A DNA stretch of 64,000 bases from Ziziphus jujuba (GCF_031755915.1 NC_083387.1:15335001-15399000), one strand, 5' to 3'; positions 48,778 through 61,700 are shown, counted from the first letter of the stretch. Translations and numbers: made by a program. Notes: generated by a model from the letters alone, not told the origin.

Positions 48778-51700
48778 TCCTCCCTTAAGCGAAATGGGTG
48801 GTCAACCACATTGAGCTTGTCTCTGAGTTGTTTAAACTGAGTTATGGACAGAACCTTCGTAAAAATATCAGCTGTTTGATCAATAGTGGGGATATATTGT
48901 ACCTCCAAAGCTTTTTGTAAAACTTTGTCATGGAAAAAATGAACATCAACTTCAATGTGCTTGGTTTGGTGATGGAAAACAGGATTGGCAGCTAGAGACC
49001 CGGCACCCATGTTATCACACTAAAGAATGGGAACGATGGGCAAAAAAAAATTTAATTCTAAAAGTAATTGTTGTAGCCAGGAGATTTCTGCTGCACCAAG
49101 AGCAAGAGCTCTATATTCGGCCTCGATACTAGACTGGGCCACAACATGCTACTTTCTTGAATACCATAAACAAGTGTATCACCTAAATAAACACAATAAC
49201 CACTAGTCGATTTACAATCATCAAAGTTTGAAGCCCAATCAGCATCGGTAAATCCAGAAAAGGTGAGACAATGAGAAAGTCTAATAAGTAAACCTAAATA
49301 CTTTGTACCTTGAAGATAACGGAGGATTCGCTTGCAAGCAGGCCAATGGACATCAATAGGGTTATGCATAAATAGACTGAGTTTATTGACAATAAAAGAA
49401 ATCTCAGGTCTAATAATAGTAGGGTACTGCAGTGGTCCAATAGTACTCCGATAGAGAAAAGCATCAGGAAAAGAATTACCAATCATAGAGCCAAGTTGTG
49501 TAGAAGTACTAGCTGGGGAAGGGCTCTCTTTGCAAGTAATCATATTAACACGATGCAAGAGATCAGTTATGTAACCCGGTTGAGATAAATGCAATCAACT
49601 CTTGATCTGATGGACTTGAATACCTAGAAAAGAATGCACAGGACCAAGATCTTTGAAAGAAAACACGACATTAAGATTGGTAACAAATTTATCAAGGAGT
49701 TGAGTGTCGTTTCTTGTAATGATAATATCGTCAACATAGACGAGAACCCAAATAAGATCCACTCGGCTATGAAGAAGAAACAAAGAGGAATCCATCTTGG
49801 AATTATGAAATCTCCAATCATATAACATGTGCTTCAACTTTTCATACCATGCACATGGAGTCTGAAGCAATCCATACAATGAATGATGAAGCTTGCAAAT
49901 GGCATTAGGTTGGTCTGGATCGATAAAGCCATCGGGTTGTTTCATAAACACATCTTTGACAATAACGCCATTCAAAAAGGCATTATTAACATCAACTTAC
50001 CGGATGTGCCAATTTCATGAAACAACTATGGATAAAACTACACAGACCGTGGAAGGCTTGATTACAGGACTATACGTCTTTGAGAAATCAAGGTCAGGCT
50101 TCTGATAAAAACCTTTAGCTACTAGATGAGCTTTATGTCGAAGTATGGAGCCATCAGGATTCCTTTTCAGCTTAAAGACCCATTTAGAACCAATGAGTTG
50201 TTGATTAGGCTGAGGGGGAACAAGGATCCACATCTTTTTGGCACTAAGAGCTTTGAACTCAAGATCCATTGTTGTCTTCCATGCAGGACATAATAAAGCT
50301 GAAGTTGGCTCGACAAATGAAGAAGCCGGTTGAAAGGTTGCTAAGTATATCTTAGGTTTAAAAATGCCATCTTTTCTACATATAATTATAAAGTGAATGG
50401 GTTGGAAAGATTTGATTAGATGAGTGGTGAAAGGAGTGGGAGGGATAGACTTGTGTATCAAGCTAGATAAGAGAGAACCAAGGGGTAGATTTGATGAAGA
50501 AGATTGGGGAGGGCGATTTTATAGGATGCAAAATGCATGTGTGATGGAGGAAAGAGGGTTAGTAGGCATAGGATGGCTGGTAATAGTAGTGGAATCTAAT
50601 AGGTGACTTGCATGTGCTTGGTTAGGTGTAGTAGATTCATTAATTGATGTGAAAGGATGACTTGTGGAAGAAGTAGATGTGGAAAAGGAGTCAACTTATG
50701 TTGGAGTGTGAGGAGATGGACTTGAAGAGGATGTATTTCGAGAAAAAAAGGAATGCTCTTCACGTGATGGTGCCCATAATTGTTGTACCTGCATAGATGG
50801 ATGAGGTGGCAAGACAGAAATTGGTATATTGTGAGTTAATAACTTTCTTTCAGTGTGAGCCCTAGCTTGTTTTTCAAAAGGATATGTATGCTCATTAAAT
50901 ATCTCATTTGAGAATATATAATTTTTTCCTGAAACTAAGCCCAAGCACTTGTAGCCTTTATGAGAGGAGCTATAACCAATGAAGACACATCTTTCAGAGT
51001 GGAACAAAAAAAATTTTAACCTGTAAGGTCTGAGATATGGAAAGCATTCACAGACAAAACATTTTAAAAAAGAGAAATCAAATTTTTTATTAAATAATTC
51101 TTGAAAAGGGAAATCAAAATTTAATATTTTCGTTGGAAGCCTATTAATTAGAAAAGCAGTAGTTGAGCAATCATCCCACCAATAAGAAAAAGGCATTGAG
51201 CTTTGAGCCAATAAAGTTAAAGCAATTTCAGTGATATGGTAATGTTTACGCTTAATTTTTTCATTCTAATTATGAGTGTGAGGACAGGGATGTTGAAAAA
51301 TGATATCAAAATTGTTTAATATTTTTTTAAAAGATCGATATTCTCCTCCCCAGTTTGCTTGGAAAACTTTAATTTTTTTGGTGGTTAAATTCTCTACCAT
51401 TTTTTTAAAATGTAAGAAAATACTTGCAACTTCAGATTTTAACCTCATAGGATAAATCCAAGAAAAGTGTGTAAAATTATCCTCAAATAAAACATAATAT
51501 TTATATCCCTCATTTGATTCAACAGATGCCGATCACCAAACATCAGAAAATACTAACTCAAGAGGTGCATGGCTAACAGTTGTAGAAGGTGGGGCAAATA
51601 TCCTTTTATTTTTGCCTAATTGACATGAACTACAAAAAGTGTCATAAGAAGAACTAACTAAAAAAGAATTGTTGCATTGAGATGCAACTTTATTCATAAT

Positions 51701-53198
51701 CAAAGAAGATGGATGGTCAAGCCTAAAATGCCACAATTTATGAGTACGAAATTTAGAATTAAAACAATAGAATTGTTTTGAAACATTTAGAACTGTTTTG
51801 AAACATTTATCAAAGATGCTAGAAATAAATTAGGATTCCTAGAAAAATTATTGATTATTTTGGGCAACATCACTTGATAGAGACCATCCTTAAGCCTTCC
51901 TCTGAGTAATACCCTCTTCAAATCCTTGTCCTTCACAAAAACAAAGTGAGAGTTAAACTCTACAATGGCATTATTATCAATTGTCAACCGAGATATACTC
52001 AACAAATTTTTTTTAATTCGTGCAACATGTAACATATTATTCAATTTAATAGTTCCATAATGAGTAGTAAAACTTGAACAACCAGTATGCTTAATTTCCA
52101 AACCTTGGCCATTACTAATGATCAATTTTTCATCACCAACGTAGTCATTTCTCTTTGCTATATTTGAAGGTTCAGATGTAATGTGGTTGGTAACTCCACT
52201 ATCCATTAGCCATTCTGGGTTGGCAATCACATCAAGTGAGGCATAAAAAGCATTGTTCTTACTCTGGATAGTGAAATTTTCATTAAAGCGATGCTAGCAC
52301 TTATCTACATTATGCCCTACTATTTTGCAAATTTGGTTATTATTTTGGACTCCTCTTCCACATCCCCTACCATGACCACGAGTGGAGAAATTGCTCTTGT
52401 TATTTGGATGTCCATTGTTAATGGAGTTAGATTCATAGCCACGAGTGGAATCATGGTTACGGCCAGAGTTGTAGGTTCGGCCATAATTGTTTCTTCTTGG
52501 TTGCTTGTCAGCCACTTGTGCAGACATAATTTCAAATGAAGTTGCTTGAAGAATTTGCACCTCCTGATTCAATAACAGCGATTGTACCTCTTCAATATCA
52601 AGAAGCATGCGACTAGAATTAATGTTGGCAATGATGGCATCATATTCCAATGGCAATCCTACTAATATCTACATAATAAAGTCTTCATCAGTAATATTGA
52701 AACCAGCCATAGTCAAGGAATCAGCAATACCCTTCATCTTTGTAAAATAGGCAGTTATTGACAGTGAATCCTTCTTTGTCGTTTGGAATTGGACGTTGAG
52801 TTACATTATTTTTGCTCGAGATTGGCTTCCAGAAAGACATTCAATGGCACACCAAAGTTGATGAGATGTCATTACTATTGAAGCCTTCGAGATTTGAGTG
52901 TGTATATCCGGTGAGATAGATGAAAGAATCCAACCTAAAAGAGCTTAGTCTAACCATCTCCACTGATAGTAATCTGGGTTTGGAACTTGAGTCTCTACAG
53001 TTTGCCCATCACGGATTGTACTAGATATTTTTGTAAGAGGTGGCAGAACAAAGCTGCCGTTCACAAAGCATTCCATGTTACTGCCAATAATTGCTGGCAA
53101 GATTTTTGTCTTCCAAACAATGTAGTTGTTTCGCTCTAATTTAAAAGGAAAGTTATAAGTAGGAAGGGTAACATCTGATAGATTTGGTAAGGTAAGGG
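48759..53198 (-). pseudogene. Copia gag-pol polyprotein pseudogene
   Basis: Read from 53198 down: gag (53198-52300) ending in a damaged zinc knuckle (ICKIVGHNVDKC, one Cys of the CCHC set missing); aspartic protease with WLMDSGVTNHIT (52230 onward); GAG-pre-integrase HLDHPSS-like segment (about 51730); integrase (51736-50696); reverse transcriptase with SKWVFKLKRNPDGS (50461-50015) and the catalytic YVDD at 49727-49738; and RNase H ending ADIFTKVLS (about 48860). At least eight stop or frameshift interruptions separate these pieces. The first gag codons lie beyond the nested solo LTR, with the ATG at 56525-56527 on the minus strand. Confidence 0.93.
48778..48786 (-). other. Copia polypurine tract
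   Basis: The minus strand reads AAGGGAGGA immediately before the 3' LTR, the position and composition expected for the plus-strand primer. Confidence 0.85.
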
Positions 53199-53203
53199 CA
53201 AAT
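53199..53203 (+). repeat. Target duplication of the nested solo LTR, left copy
   Basis: CAAAT here is repeated at 56497-56501. It lies inside the Copia gag codons, and removing the insertion restores an open join. Confidence 0.92.
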
Positions 53204-53704
53204 TGTAACACCCCATCCCAAATCACATCGGAATTCGTGCACGTTGACCGAGGTTGACCGTTGACCGAGTGGGTCAAAAGTTGACTTTTTGTTCTAGTTG
53301 AAATTTCTAGTTGACCATTGTACCTTGGCGAAGTGCATGATGTCCCAAGTTCGTAAACTAGTAGCACGTCGAAAACGGAGCTACGGTTTGAAAGTTATGG
53401 GCAAAACAAATCGAGGTGCAAACTGTCCAAAAGGTGCCGGGAGTTGACTTTTTATTGTTGTATAATTTCTTTTTGACTCTTGTATGGTTGTAAAGTACTC
53501 GTCGATACGAGTTCATAGACTAGCGGCACGCTTAATTTGGACATCTGGTTAAAAAGTTATGGATATTTGAAGTTCGCCGGATACCGTAATATTTTATTAT
53601 ATCTGGCTTAAGTGCACAGTAATTCCACGTGTCATCACCTGATTGGTCCACGTGGATGAACAGTGTCACCCATGGTGGCTTTTATTTGGCAAAAACGCCA
53701 AGGA

Positions 53705-53741
53705 GGAGAGAGAAAGATAGAGAGGAGAGAGAGAGAGAGAG
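53705..53741 (+). repeat. (GA)n-rich microsatellite
   Basis: Imperfect run of GA dinucleotides at the entry to the GC-rich zone of the solo LTR. Confidence 0.85.
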
Positions 53742-55743
53742 AAAACGACCGGCCGTCGGAAATCGTCAAATTTTCTGGCCGATCCTTGCTACACGCGCCG
53801 GTCAGACGAGAGTTCCTTCCCATTTCTAGCCGAACCGTGAAATTTCATGACTGTCGGTCGCCGGACGCGCCCAAACCGAGCCGGCGAAGCTCGAGGCGAT
53901 TTTTCCCCTCCACTGCCGGCCACCGCCGTTGACCCGTTTTCAGCCACTTTTAAGCCACACGCGCCTGATCGGTCCCTCACCCATGGCAATTCTGGCCTAC
54001 CCACCAAATTTCACGGCCACGGGACCTCCGACGCACTGGGATCGGAGCATTTTCCGGCGAGGCACCGAAAATCTTCAAACCCCGATCTCTCCGCCGTCGG
54101 GCCTCCGTTTGCCTCACCGCCGGTCCCGTTGGAATTCTCTCCCCTCGATCTACAAAACCGCCAAAAATCTCAGCCAACGGCCACTGCACGCGCCATCGCC
54201 GGCGACGGTTGCCGGTGACCGCGGCGACTCGCCGGAAGTCACTGTTCCGGCGAGTACCCAGTTGCACCGCCGGTCCGTGTCCACTAATTTCGACCTCTTG
54301 AATCCAAATCCAGCATCATTTTCCTCCAATTCGGGACGGTTTGGGAGAATTGAGGAGTCGAATCCCGAAAGCTTTATGGCGAGATTTCGGCCACCTCTGG
54401 TCCGATCCCCGGGAAGTAAGACCGAATCCGTGATCCTCATCACTCAAGCTTCAATTCGGTATATCACTCGTAATTTTTAGTTGTCGTTTGTGTACGCTCC
54501 CTTGGTACCCATTTGGGAGTTATCCGATTAAAATATTAATATATTTGGTTGGTGTACTGTGGCTGTTTTAGGTGCGCTTGCGAGTAGTGGAGTTGATCCT
54601 GCGGAGGATCTTAGCTGATATACGCGCTTAAGGTGAGTGACCCACCTTTAAAAATATTTTGGGCAATTAATTATATTTAATTGGTGTTTAATTGATATTT
54701 GAATTATGCTCATGTGGTGCAATTTAATTACGATTTTATTGAGATTTAATTTTAATTATTATGCATAAGCAAGGTATATTTCAGTAATAATCGTATATGG
54801 TTTTAATTTTATTTTTCGGGCATAAGTGGTTTAAATATTTTATGAAAGTATTTGTTTAAAGTGGTGGTTTAATTTTTATAATTATGCCCATGGTATTTTA
54901 TTTGTTGAACCTCGTATTACGAAAAAAAAAATTATTGTTTTACTGTTGTTGATGTTTTCGTACCGGGTTGTTAAATGAAAATATGTGGGATGGTAAATAT
55001 GAAAATTGGTATATTTCCCACGGTAATTTTGGAAAGAACGGTACGGTTGATTTAATAATTATTTTAGATGCATTCATACAGTATTGGTGTTCTGGTGTAT
55101 GTATATGTGGTTAGCGCACAAGTATTATGTCTCCCGTGAGTTGCCATTGGACCGGGGGCAGGCAAGTTTGATATTAGCCACAGCCGTCCCCCTCCTTGGC
55201 CGGGATGACGGTTTCAGCAGCGGTACTGTCGGGACGCCGAAGTGTCGTTTGCAAGTTTCTCTCTTTAATCTCCCCTCCAGTCGGTGCTCAGGACGCTGGG
55301 TATCGGAGGGCATCACCGGTATATGGTATGGTGCGTCAAGTGTAAGTTTTCAAATAAAATTTCAAACCCCAAAGGTGTTCAAAAAATTATTTATTATAAT
55401 TTATTACATTTTATTTACATTTGGGGTATTTATTTATTTATTGTTTATTAAGTTGTTTGATCCCTTGGTTTTTCGGGAAATACGAATATCGGGTTTTGTG
55501 AAAATGTTTTAAAAAGGGAACATTTCCAACGGAGTGATTAGTGAGAGTTTTGAGAGAAATTATTATTTCCAACTATTATTATTTATTTATCATTTAATTG
55601 CCGGTATTAATAAATTTCTCTTATTTGTTATATTATTATTATTAAAAGTGTTCAGTAGCTAGGGTCGCTCACTGAGATGATTAGCATCTCACGTTTTTAA
55701 ATTCCGTTCCCTTAGGTGCAAAGGGTGGTAGACGTTCTTCCAA

Positions 55744-56470
55744 GGCGAACCAATTCTCCGCTGCTATCGTGTTTCGAGAAGTACTTTTGTACTCGTTCAT
55801 TTCAGTTGTATTATTTCTTTCATCTTTGTTGTATTTTCTATTGAATAGCACTTCATGAAGCTCTGTATACTATTCTGGACACTTATGTTTTAATTATGCA
55901 CTGGGTTGCTGTTATTGTTGTGAAATGCTGTAAATTTGTGGAATCAATTTGTAGTTTTGTGGGAGGAATAAGGGGATGAATATAGAAGTGTGTTTTCAGT
56001 GCAGGTAATTTTTTGGTAAGTCCTACCCTTAGGGGAGGTGCTGCCGAATTTTCCGTTGGAAGATTCGGTGGTATTTCCCTGGGATTAGGGCTTGTCTTTC
56101 TTCCGGGGCGAACTAATTCTCCGCCGCTATCGTGTTTCGAGAAGTACTTTTGTACTCGTTCATTTCAATTGTATTATTTCTTTCATCTTTGTTATATTTT
56201 CTATTGAATAGCACTTCATGAAGCTCTATATACTATTCTGGACACTTATGTTTTAATTATGCACTGGATTGCTGTTATTGTTGTGAAATGCTGTAAATTT
56301 GTGGAATCAATTTGTAGTTTTGTGGGAGGAATAAGGGGATGAATATAGAAGTGTGTTTTCAGTGCAGGTAATTTTTTGGTAAGTCCTATCCTTAGGGGAG
56401 ATGCTGCCGGATTTTTCGTTGGAAGATTCGGTAGTATTTCCCTGGGATCAGGGCTTGTCTAGAGTTCCGG
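55744..56470 (+). repeat. 363-bp tandem duplication within the solo LTR
   Basis: The unit at 55744-56106 is repeated at 56107-56470 with about a dozen substitutions, near 96 per cent identity by eye. Both begin GGCGAAC and end GGGCTTGTCT followed by a few variable bases and TTCCGG. The unit contains what would be the LTR 3' region, so this copy has two tandem ends. Confidence 0.9.
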
Positions 56471-56501
56471 GGAGGAATTCTGGATGGGTCCTGACACAAA
56501 T

Positions 56502-56527
56502 ACTACAGCAGAGGAAAAAGTAGCCAT
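56502..56527 (-). pseudogene. Start of the Copia gag gene, cut off by the solo LTR
   Basis: The minus strand begins ATG at 56527 and encodes MATFSSAVV up to the insertion point. Reading resumes at 53203 in the same frame (ALTLPNLSDV). This identifies the true gag start and the exact break. Confidence 0.85.
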
Positions 56528-56557
56528 AGATTGAATTACTCATTGGAGCTTTAAAAA

Positions 56558-56570
56558 GGCTCTGATACCA
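56558..56570 (-). other. Copia primer-binding site
   Basis: TGGTATCAGAGCC on the minus strand directly adjoins the 5' LTR. It is a perfect match to the standard site complementary to initiator tRNA-Met. Confidence 0.93.
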
Positions 56571-56792
56571 TGTAAGTTCTCTAACCACTGAGTAAAAGAA
56601 GGTAAAAGAAATTTGCTTTACACAGAATGTAATACACCTATGAATACATGTAGACTTATCACTAACATCTACACACTTATCAAAACACAACGTAAACTTA
56701 ACCAATACAACAATATAATATATATCATAATAGCTAACAGCTTTCAACACTTATCCCAAGACACCTAAGCAACCTAATGCTGTATGCGATCA
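56571..56792 (-). repeat. Copia 5' LTR
   Basis: 222 bases, TG...CA, partner of 48553-48777. The second TAACC duplication follows at 56793-56797. Confidence 0.93.
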
Positions 56793-57077
56793 TAACCAAC
56801 CATAACCTTAGAGAGTTTATTGATATATTACCAAATATGAGAGAGTATGCATGATATTAACTATCATGTAAATTATGCAACTACGACTTTACCTTCTATC
56901 TCTTAGAGGAAATGAGAACAAACTGAAAGCAAGGAGCTAAATTGATATAATTTTTTTTTATTTTTATGGAATTAAATTGATATTATTGAAATGCGAATAA
57001 TCTAGTTCATAAATTATCAAACCTTAAAGAGTGCGAATGATATTAAACTTTTATATATCTTGCCAACCAAATGCTAG

Positions 57078-57780
57078 TAAGGGTGGGAAAAATCCAATCC
57101 AACCCATTTAAATCTACCAATCCAATCTATTTTTAGCAGTTTAGATTGGATTTTTATATAAATTAGATTGAATTGGATTCAAAATATCATAAATTATTTG
57201 GATTGGATCGGTTATTGGGTTGGAAATATAAAAAAAATACAAATCATATATTATATGATTAAAAAATTATATATTTTGTATTTTTTTCATTTTTATATAT
57301 CAATTTTTAATATATATTTTTTTAACCTATCCTCAATTCCCAAATGAAATTGAAATCCTAAACATGCATTGCCGCTGCCACCACCACCATAACCATTAAT
57401 CAATTTCCAAATGAAGAGTTTTTTTTTTTTTTTTTGGTTGGATTTTATTTTAATATTGGTGAGTGTTGCTGAATATTATAGATTGCAATCTTATATTTTA
57501 TTTTATGTTGGATTACTTTAATTGTATTTTATGTTTTGATAATTATAATTTATTTTTTTATATTTTATGTTTAGAAAATTTTTAATTTATATTATATATT
57601 TATAAACTAATAGGTTTCAAATCGATTGGTTAAACCAAACCGATCATAAATAATTTGGTTTGGTTTGAATTTAAAATTTTAATAATTTGGACTAGATTTT
57701 ATATTAAATAAATTAAAAAAATATGAATTAAATTGTATTTTGATCTAAAACCGAACTATTCAAATCCATATGTACCCCTA
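57078..57780. mobile_element. hAT-like non-autonomous element (MITE)
   Basis: The ends read TAAGGGTGGG on the left and, reverse-complemented, TAGGGGTACA on the right. They are flanked by 8-base repeats AATGCTAG (57070-57077) and AATTCTAG (57781-57788), which agree at seven positions; hAT elements make 8-base duplications. The interior is rich in AATCCAATC and GGTTTGGTTTGA motifs common in plant non-autonomous hAT families. It has no coding sequence. Confidence 0.6.
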
Positions 57781-57788
57781 AATTCTAG

Positions 57789-58473
57789 TTCACGTGCATC
57801 AAATACGGTAATATATTTATAAAATAATCGTAGACAGCAATAACTTCTTCTTCTTCTTCCTTTTTTTATTTTTTTATTTTTTATTTTGTGGATATACCAA
57901 ATTTAGTGATTTAACTAAACCACCAATTGGTCATGATCGGTCACCATCTTTAGTTTAGAAGTTGCGTCATTGTTGAGAATCCAAAATCACTTTACAGCCC
58001 TTTTTTTCCTATTACGTATTTTACTGCAATTCCAGCTCAAATAATTTCTACAAATATTCTCAAGCACTGCACATTTTCTTGTGTTAAACTATTGATATTC
58101 TCTAACTATTTTTCAGTAATCACATCATTCCAACAAGGGCTTTCTTTTCATAAACGAACTTGAATTCAGTTCTTAATTATGATTATCTTTTTTGTGCTGT
58201 CCTTTCATGCACATTGTTCATGAGGGATTATATATATAATGTATTATATAATATGGAAAAAGGAAACAGGAAAAAATAAAACCCATCCACATCATATAGT
58301 CCAAATGCTGAAACATGTGATGCACGCTGAGGAATATACGTGTTGCCTTTCATTATTGTCAAGTTGTCACCAACTGAACTCGGAAAAAAAAAAGTTAGAA
58401 AAAAATAGTTGTCACCCATTGAAGTGCATGTGCTTTTTATTAATATGATTATCTTCTTATGAACAAATTAAAG
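57789..58473. other. AT-rich DNA, no supported gene
   Basis: Contains a TTC-rich run near 57845-57860 and T-runs. No domain or repeat boundary was recognised. Confidence 0.5.
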
Positions 58474-58752
58474 TCAGAAAAACCCATCTTGATGCTTGGG
58501 AGTGGACTCTATGGAGTTATCGTTTTTCAGATCATAGTGATTGGCGGAATAGAATGATTCCAAGATTCGTTTTCGATCTTTCCACCAGCTAGCAAGGGTT
58601 TTCTTTTCCTCTTGTATAGTTCCTCGAGGAAGACTTGTTCGGTATATCAATATCAAATAGGGACTTTTAGCCCCCATCCTGCGTTTAGAAATGTAAAAAA
58701 GCCACTTGAATTTTTTTTTTTTTTTGTTTCTTCTGCTTAATGTTTCTTTCAA
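58474..58752 (-). CDS. Unidentified 92-residue open frame
   Basis: The frame encodes a basic N-terminal stretch (RRNKKKKKFKWL, from a poly-T run on the plus strand) followed by a less repetitive part with IYRTSLPRGTIQEEKK and SWWKDRKRILESF. The second half has mixed amino-acid composition unusual for random AT-rich DNA, so it may be a fragment of a real gene or of organelle-derived DNA. I do not recognise the family. It has no visible introns, promoter or neighbour that would help. Confidence 0.2.
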   Translation of the reverse strand: MKETLSRRNKKKKKFKWLFYISKRRMGAKSPYLILIYRTSLPRGTIQEEKKTLASWWKDRKRILESFYSANHYDLKNDNSIESTPKHQDGFF

Positions 58753-61700
58753 AACCCTGAAGGCTTCTAGTTTTATGTAGTTTTATGTTGTTGTGCTAGT
58801 GGGAATAAAAGATATTTAGAGCCAGTGGGCTTGGATGTGACTTTTGAATGATTAAAGAATCAAATTAGTATAAAGTGTTAATCTAACACTGATAAACCAT
58901 GTTAAACATTTGATAAACAGATTTAACATAGAAAGGCTTTTTTTATTTGTATTATATTCTTTCCCATATCTCTTTTTTTAAAGATGAAATGATCTTAGTA
59001 CAAGCTTACCTGCATTTATAAAACTTTGTGGACCGTTTTCCCCCTTTTTTTTTTTCCCAAAAAATTATTATTATGGATTTTATGCATCTCCATTCTTCTA
59101 ATTAAAAACTATTACCAAAAAAAAATCTTCTAATAAAAAAGAAAAGAAAAAACAAAAATAAAATAAAGTAAAATAAAATTTTTTGTCAACTACTGGTGCA
59201 TGGTATGAATTTCTGGACTGCCCCAAAATCAAGGATCAGTTAAGCTATCTTTTAGCATATTCTGTCCATCTTGTGCAAAGAGTATATTCCCTATTCCATT
59301 GACATTTTGCTATTTGATATCTTTTATACAACTTGAAGGAGAACGCACCAATCATAAAATTCCAAAAGATTGACGGAAAAGAACATATAATAGGATTCAC
59401 TTCGTTTTCTACTACTGTTGTCATTGGTGAGTATTGCACTTTTTTTCCTTGATAAATTGCTTTAAATTATATATATATATTTGGTATTGGAAAACGTAAA
59501 GAATTTACCTAACTTAAAATCACACTAACAACACGGTAAAGTTTTAATTTTTTTTCATGAAAACTTGTAGATATTTATTTATTTATTTATTTCTTCAAAT
59601 TCCGGTTGTAATTCTTATTAGAACTTAATTGCCAAATATAGCATTAGTTTTCCTAATTTTTATGTTTTGCCCAACAAACTATAAGTCGATTGAGCATCTA
59701 ATTGTTTTCTTTTTAACTGCAGAGAAAGTAATAAAAGAAAAAAAGAAAAAAAAGAAAAAGAAAAAAAGAGTAAGATATGAGACCTTACAATTAGGATAAT
59801 TTTAAATTGTATTTTAGCAAAGTTTATTTTTGCTTGGGTTTGGCAGGAAACTCAATGATAATGAGTCTTGTTTGAAATATTATTACTTTTAAACTAGATT
59901 TTGACTCTGTGATTGTATTTTAGCAAAGTTTATATTCGCTTATGCTTCTTCTAATCACTAAAAAATCAATTTTATTGTATCTTTTCACAACGTATTTTTC
60001 ATAGGTGATAAAAAATAAAATATTTTTTTCTTACGAATTTCAAACTCTTTACTTAACTTTAAAAAGTACTGCTAGGCTATCGAATTTCGTTCACCAAATA
60101 TTGGCTTTAGATTAGTAGTCGATAGAAAATTATATTTTAAATTCATGTAAAATGCAATATATAACACTTTACCACATTATTTGATAGAGAAAATATAATA
60201 AAAAAAATTGATGGATCTATCGTTATTGAACTTTAAAACGTTTGAAATTTTAAAGTTATCATTCTCTTGTTCGGGCTTTATTATTAATGATGCCAATATA
60301 ACAATCTAGCAAGGTTCCAAAATTCTGTGAAAACCCATTATTTATCGTTCACTAATTGTGAATTCTGTTTGTAGGTCAATTAAAGCTCGAATTTCTTTGT
60401 ATCAAGCTTATCATAATTGGAGAGAATATCAAATTAAAAAAGAAAAAATTCTGAATCTTCAACTTAATTGAATTTGAGGGAAAAACAAAAAAAACAAAAG
60501 GAAAATTTCATTTAGAGCGCTTAATTTTAATTACTGTTAAGTTTATACTTTTGAAAAATTATATTTAGAATTCATGTATTAGTATTTTCTGGTAAATTTT
60601 AACAATTATAAAACATTAAAGTGTAATTATAGTAAAACTAAGCAGGAATAAATGAAAATTACTCCAAAACAAAAAACAATTCCTTTTTAAAAATGCTATT
60701 TGACCATCATATTCATGCTGATGTAACTATTACTAAGTCACTGTATTACAAAGTTTAATTTCAATATGAAATTGTTGTTTGTCATATGATAATTATTGTT
60801 ATTTTTAAAATATTTACTTTTCCATATTATTTTTTTAAACAATAACAGCGACAACAATTGTTACATTACTAGTAGGGTTCTAAATAGGCTCAAGCACATT
60901 GAATATTTATAATTTATAAAAAATATTTTTATATTTTAAATTTATAAATGTTTAACAAATAAGTTAATTTTATAATAAAATTAATAGAATAAATGAAATT
61001 TATTATTTATTAATGTTAAAATTTTTATTTTAAAAAATAAATATTCATGTTTTTAAATTTTTATACTATAATAAATCGAACTAAGCAAGCCCAAGCTTTT
61101 CATAAACAAGCAAATTAAGTTGGAATAAATTATTTTAAAATTTTATAAGTTTTAGCAAAGCTTAAATACTTTTAAAATCTACAATCCAAGCTTAAAAATA
61201 CTAATATTCGACTTATCTCAGCTTATTTATATCCTAATAAATAGTAGATTTCATTGATGATGATTACAAATGATGAAAAATAGTCAAACTCTTCCCATGT
61301 AGGTTTTTAAAAGTCAAAATTATTAATAATTAACACGGCAATATGGGACCTATAATGGTCACTAGTAGTAATAGAAAAAAATATTTTTTTTTCATAACAT
61401 ATATAAAAGGATCGAATTTTTTATTATTATTATTATTATTTTTTACATCATGAGCTACTGGCCACATGGAAAATCTAAGAATTTGTTGCAAATACCATTT
61501 TTAAAGTATTGTGGAAATATTGCAGCATGATATGCCATCTTTTGTATGGAAGGAAAGAGAAGATAATAATAATAATAATAATAAATGCATAAAATGAAGT
61601 ATAATTAAATATAAAATAATTGTATTTAATTGTAAGCAACAAACCATTAAAAAGATATGCTATAAATTTACGTCAATGATACAAGATGTTAGCAAGTAAG

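Larger units (their letters stand above)
53204..56496 (+). mobile_element. Solo LTR of the TGTAAC family inside Copia gag
   Basis: It begins TGTAACACCCC and ends GGGTCCTGACA with perfect 5-base flanking duplications. It lacks a primer-binding site, polypurine tract and retroelement proteins, so the whole 3293 bases are taken as one long LTR. It holds a GC-rich zone (about 53620-54450) with a (GA)n run at 53705-53741. Open frames on both strands there overlap each other and look like composition effects. A 363-base tandem duplication near its end accounts for part of its length compared with the 2749-base relative at 38132. Confidence 0.9.
48553..56792 (-). mobile_element. Ty1/Copia LTR retrotransposon with a nested insertion
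   Basis: Two LTRs (48553-48777 and 56571-56792) both begin TG and end CA on the plus strand and are flanked by TAACC. The primer-binding site and polypurine tract are in their expected places. Gag, protease, integrase, reverse transcriptase and RNase H occur in Copia order on the minus strand. Removing the 3293-base solo LTR and one 5-base duplication gives an original element of about 4.9 kb. The short LTRs and gag style suggest the Ale/Retrofit lineage, a tentative call. Many stops make it non-autonomous today. Confidence 0.95.

Noticed and set aside
53847..54480. Overlapping open frames of 123 and 183 codons (plus) and about 97 codons (minus) as possible genes
   Set aside because: They overlap in several frames on both strands inside a GC-rich part of a solo LTR and have no recognisable domain. 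They are best explained by composition.
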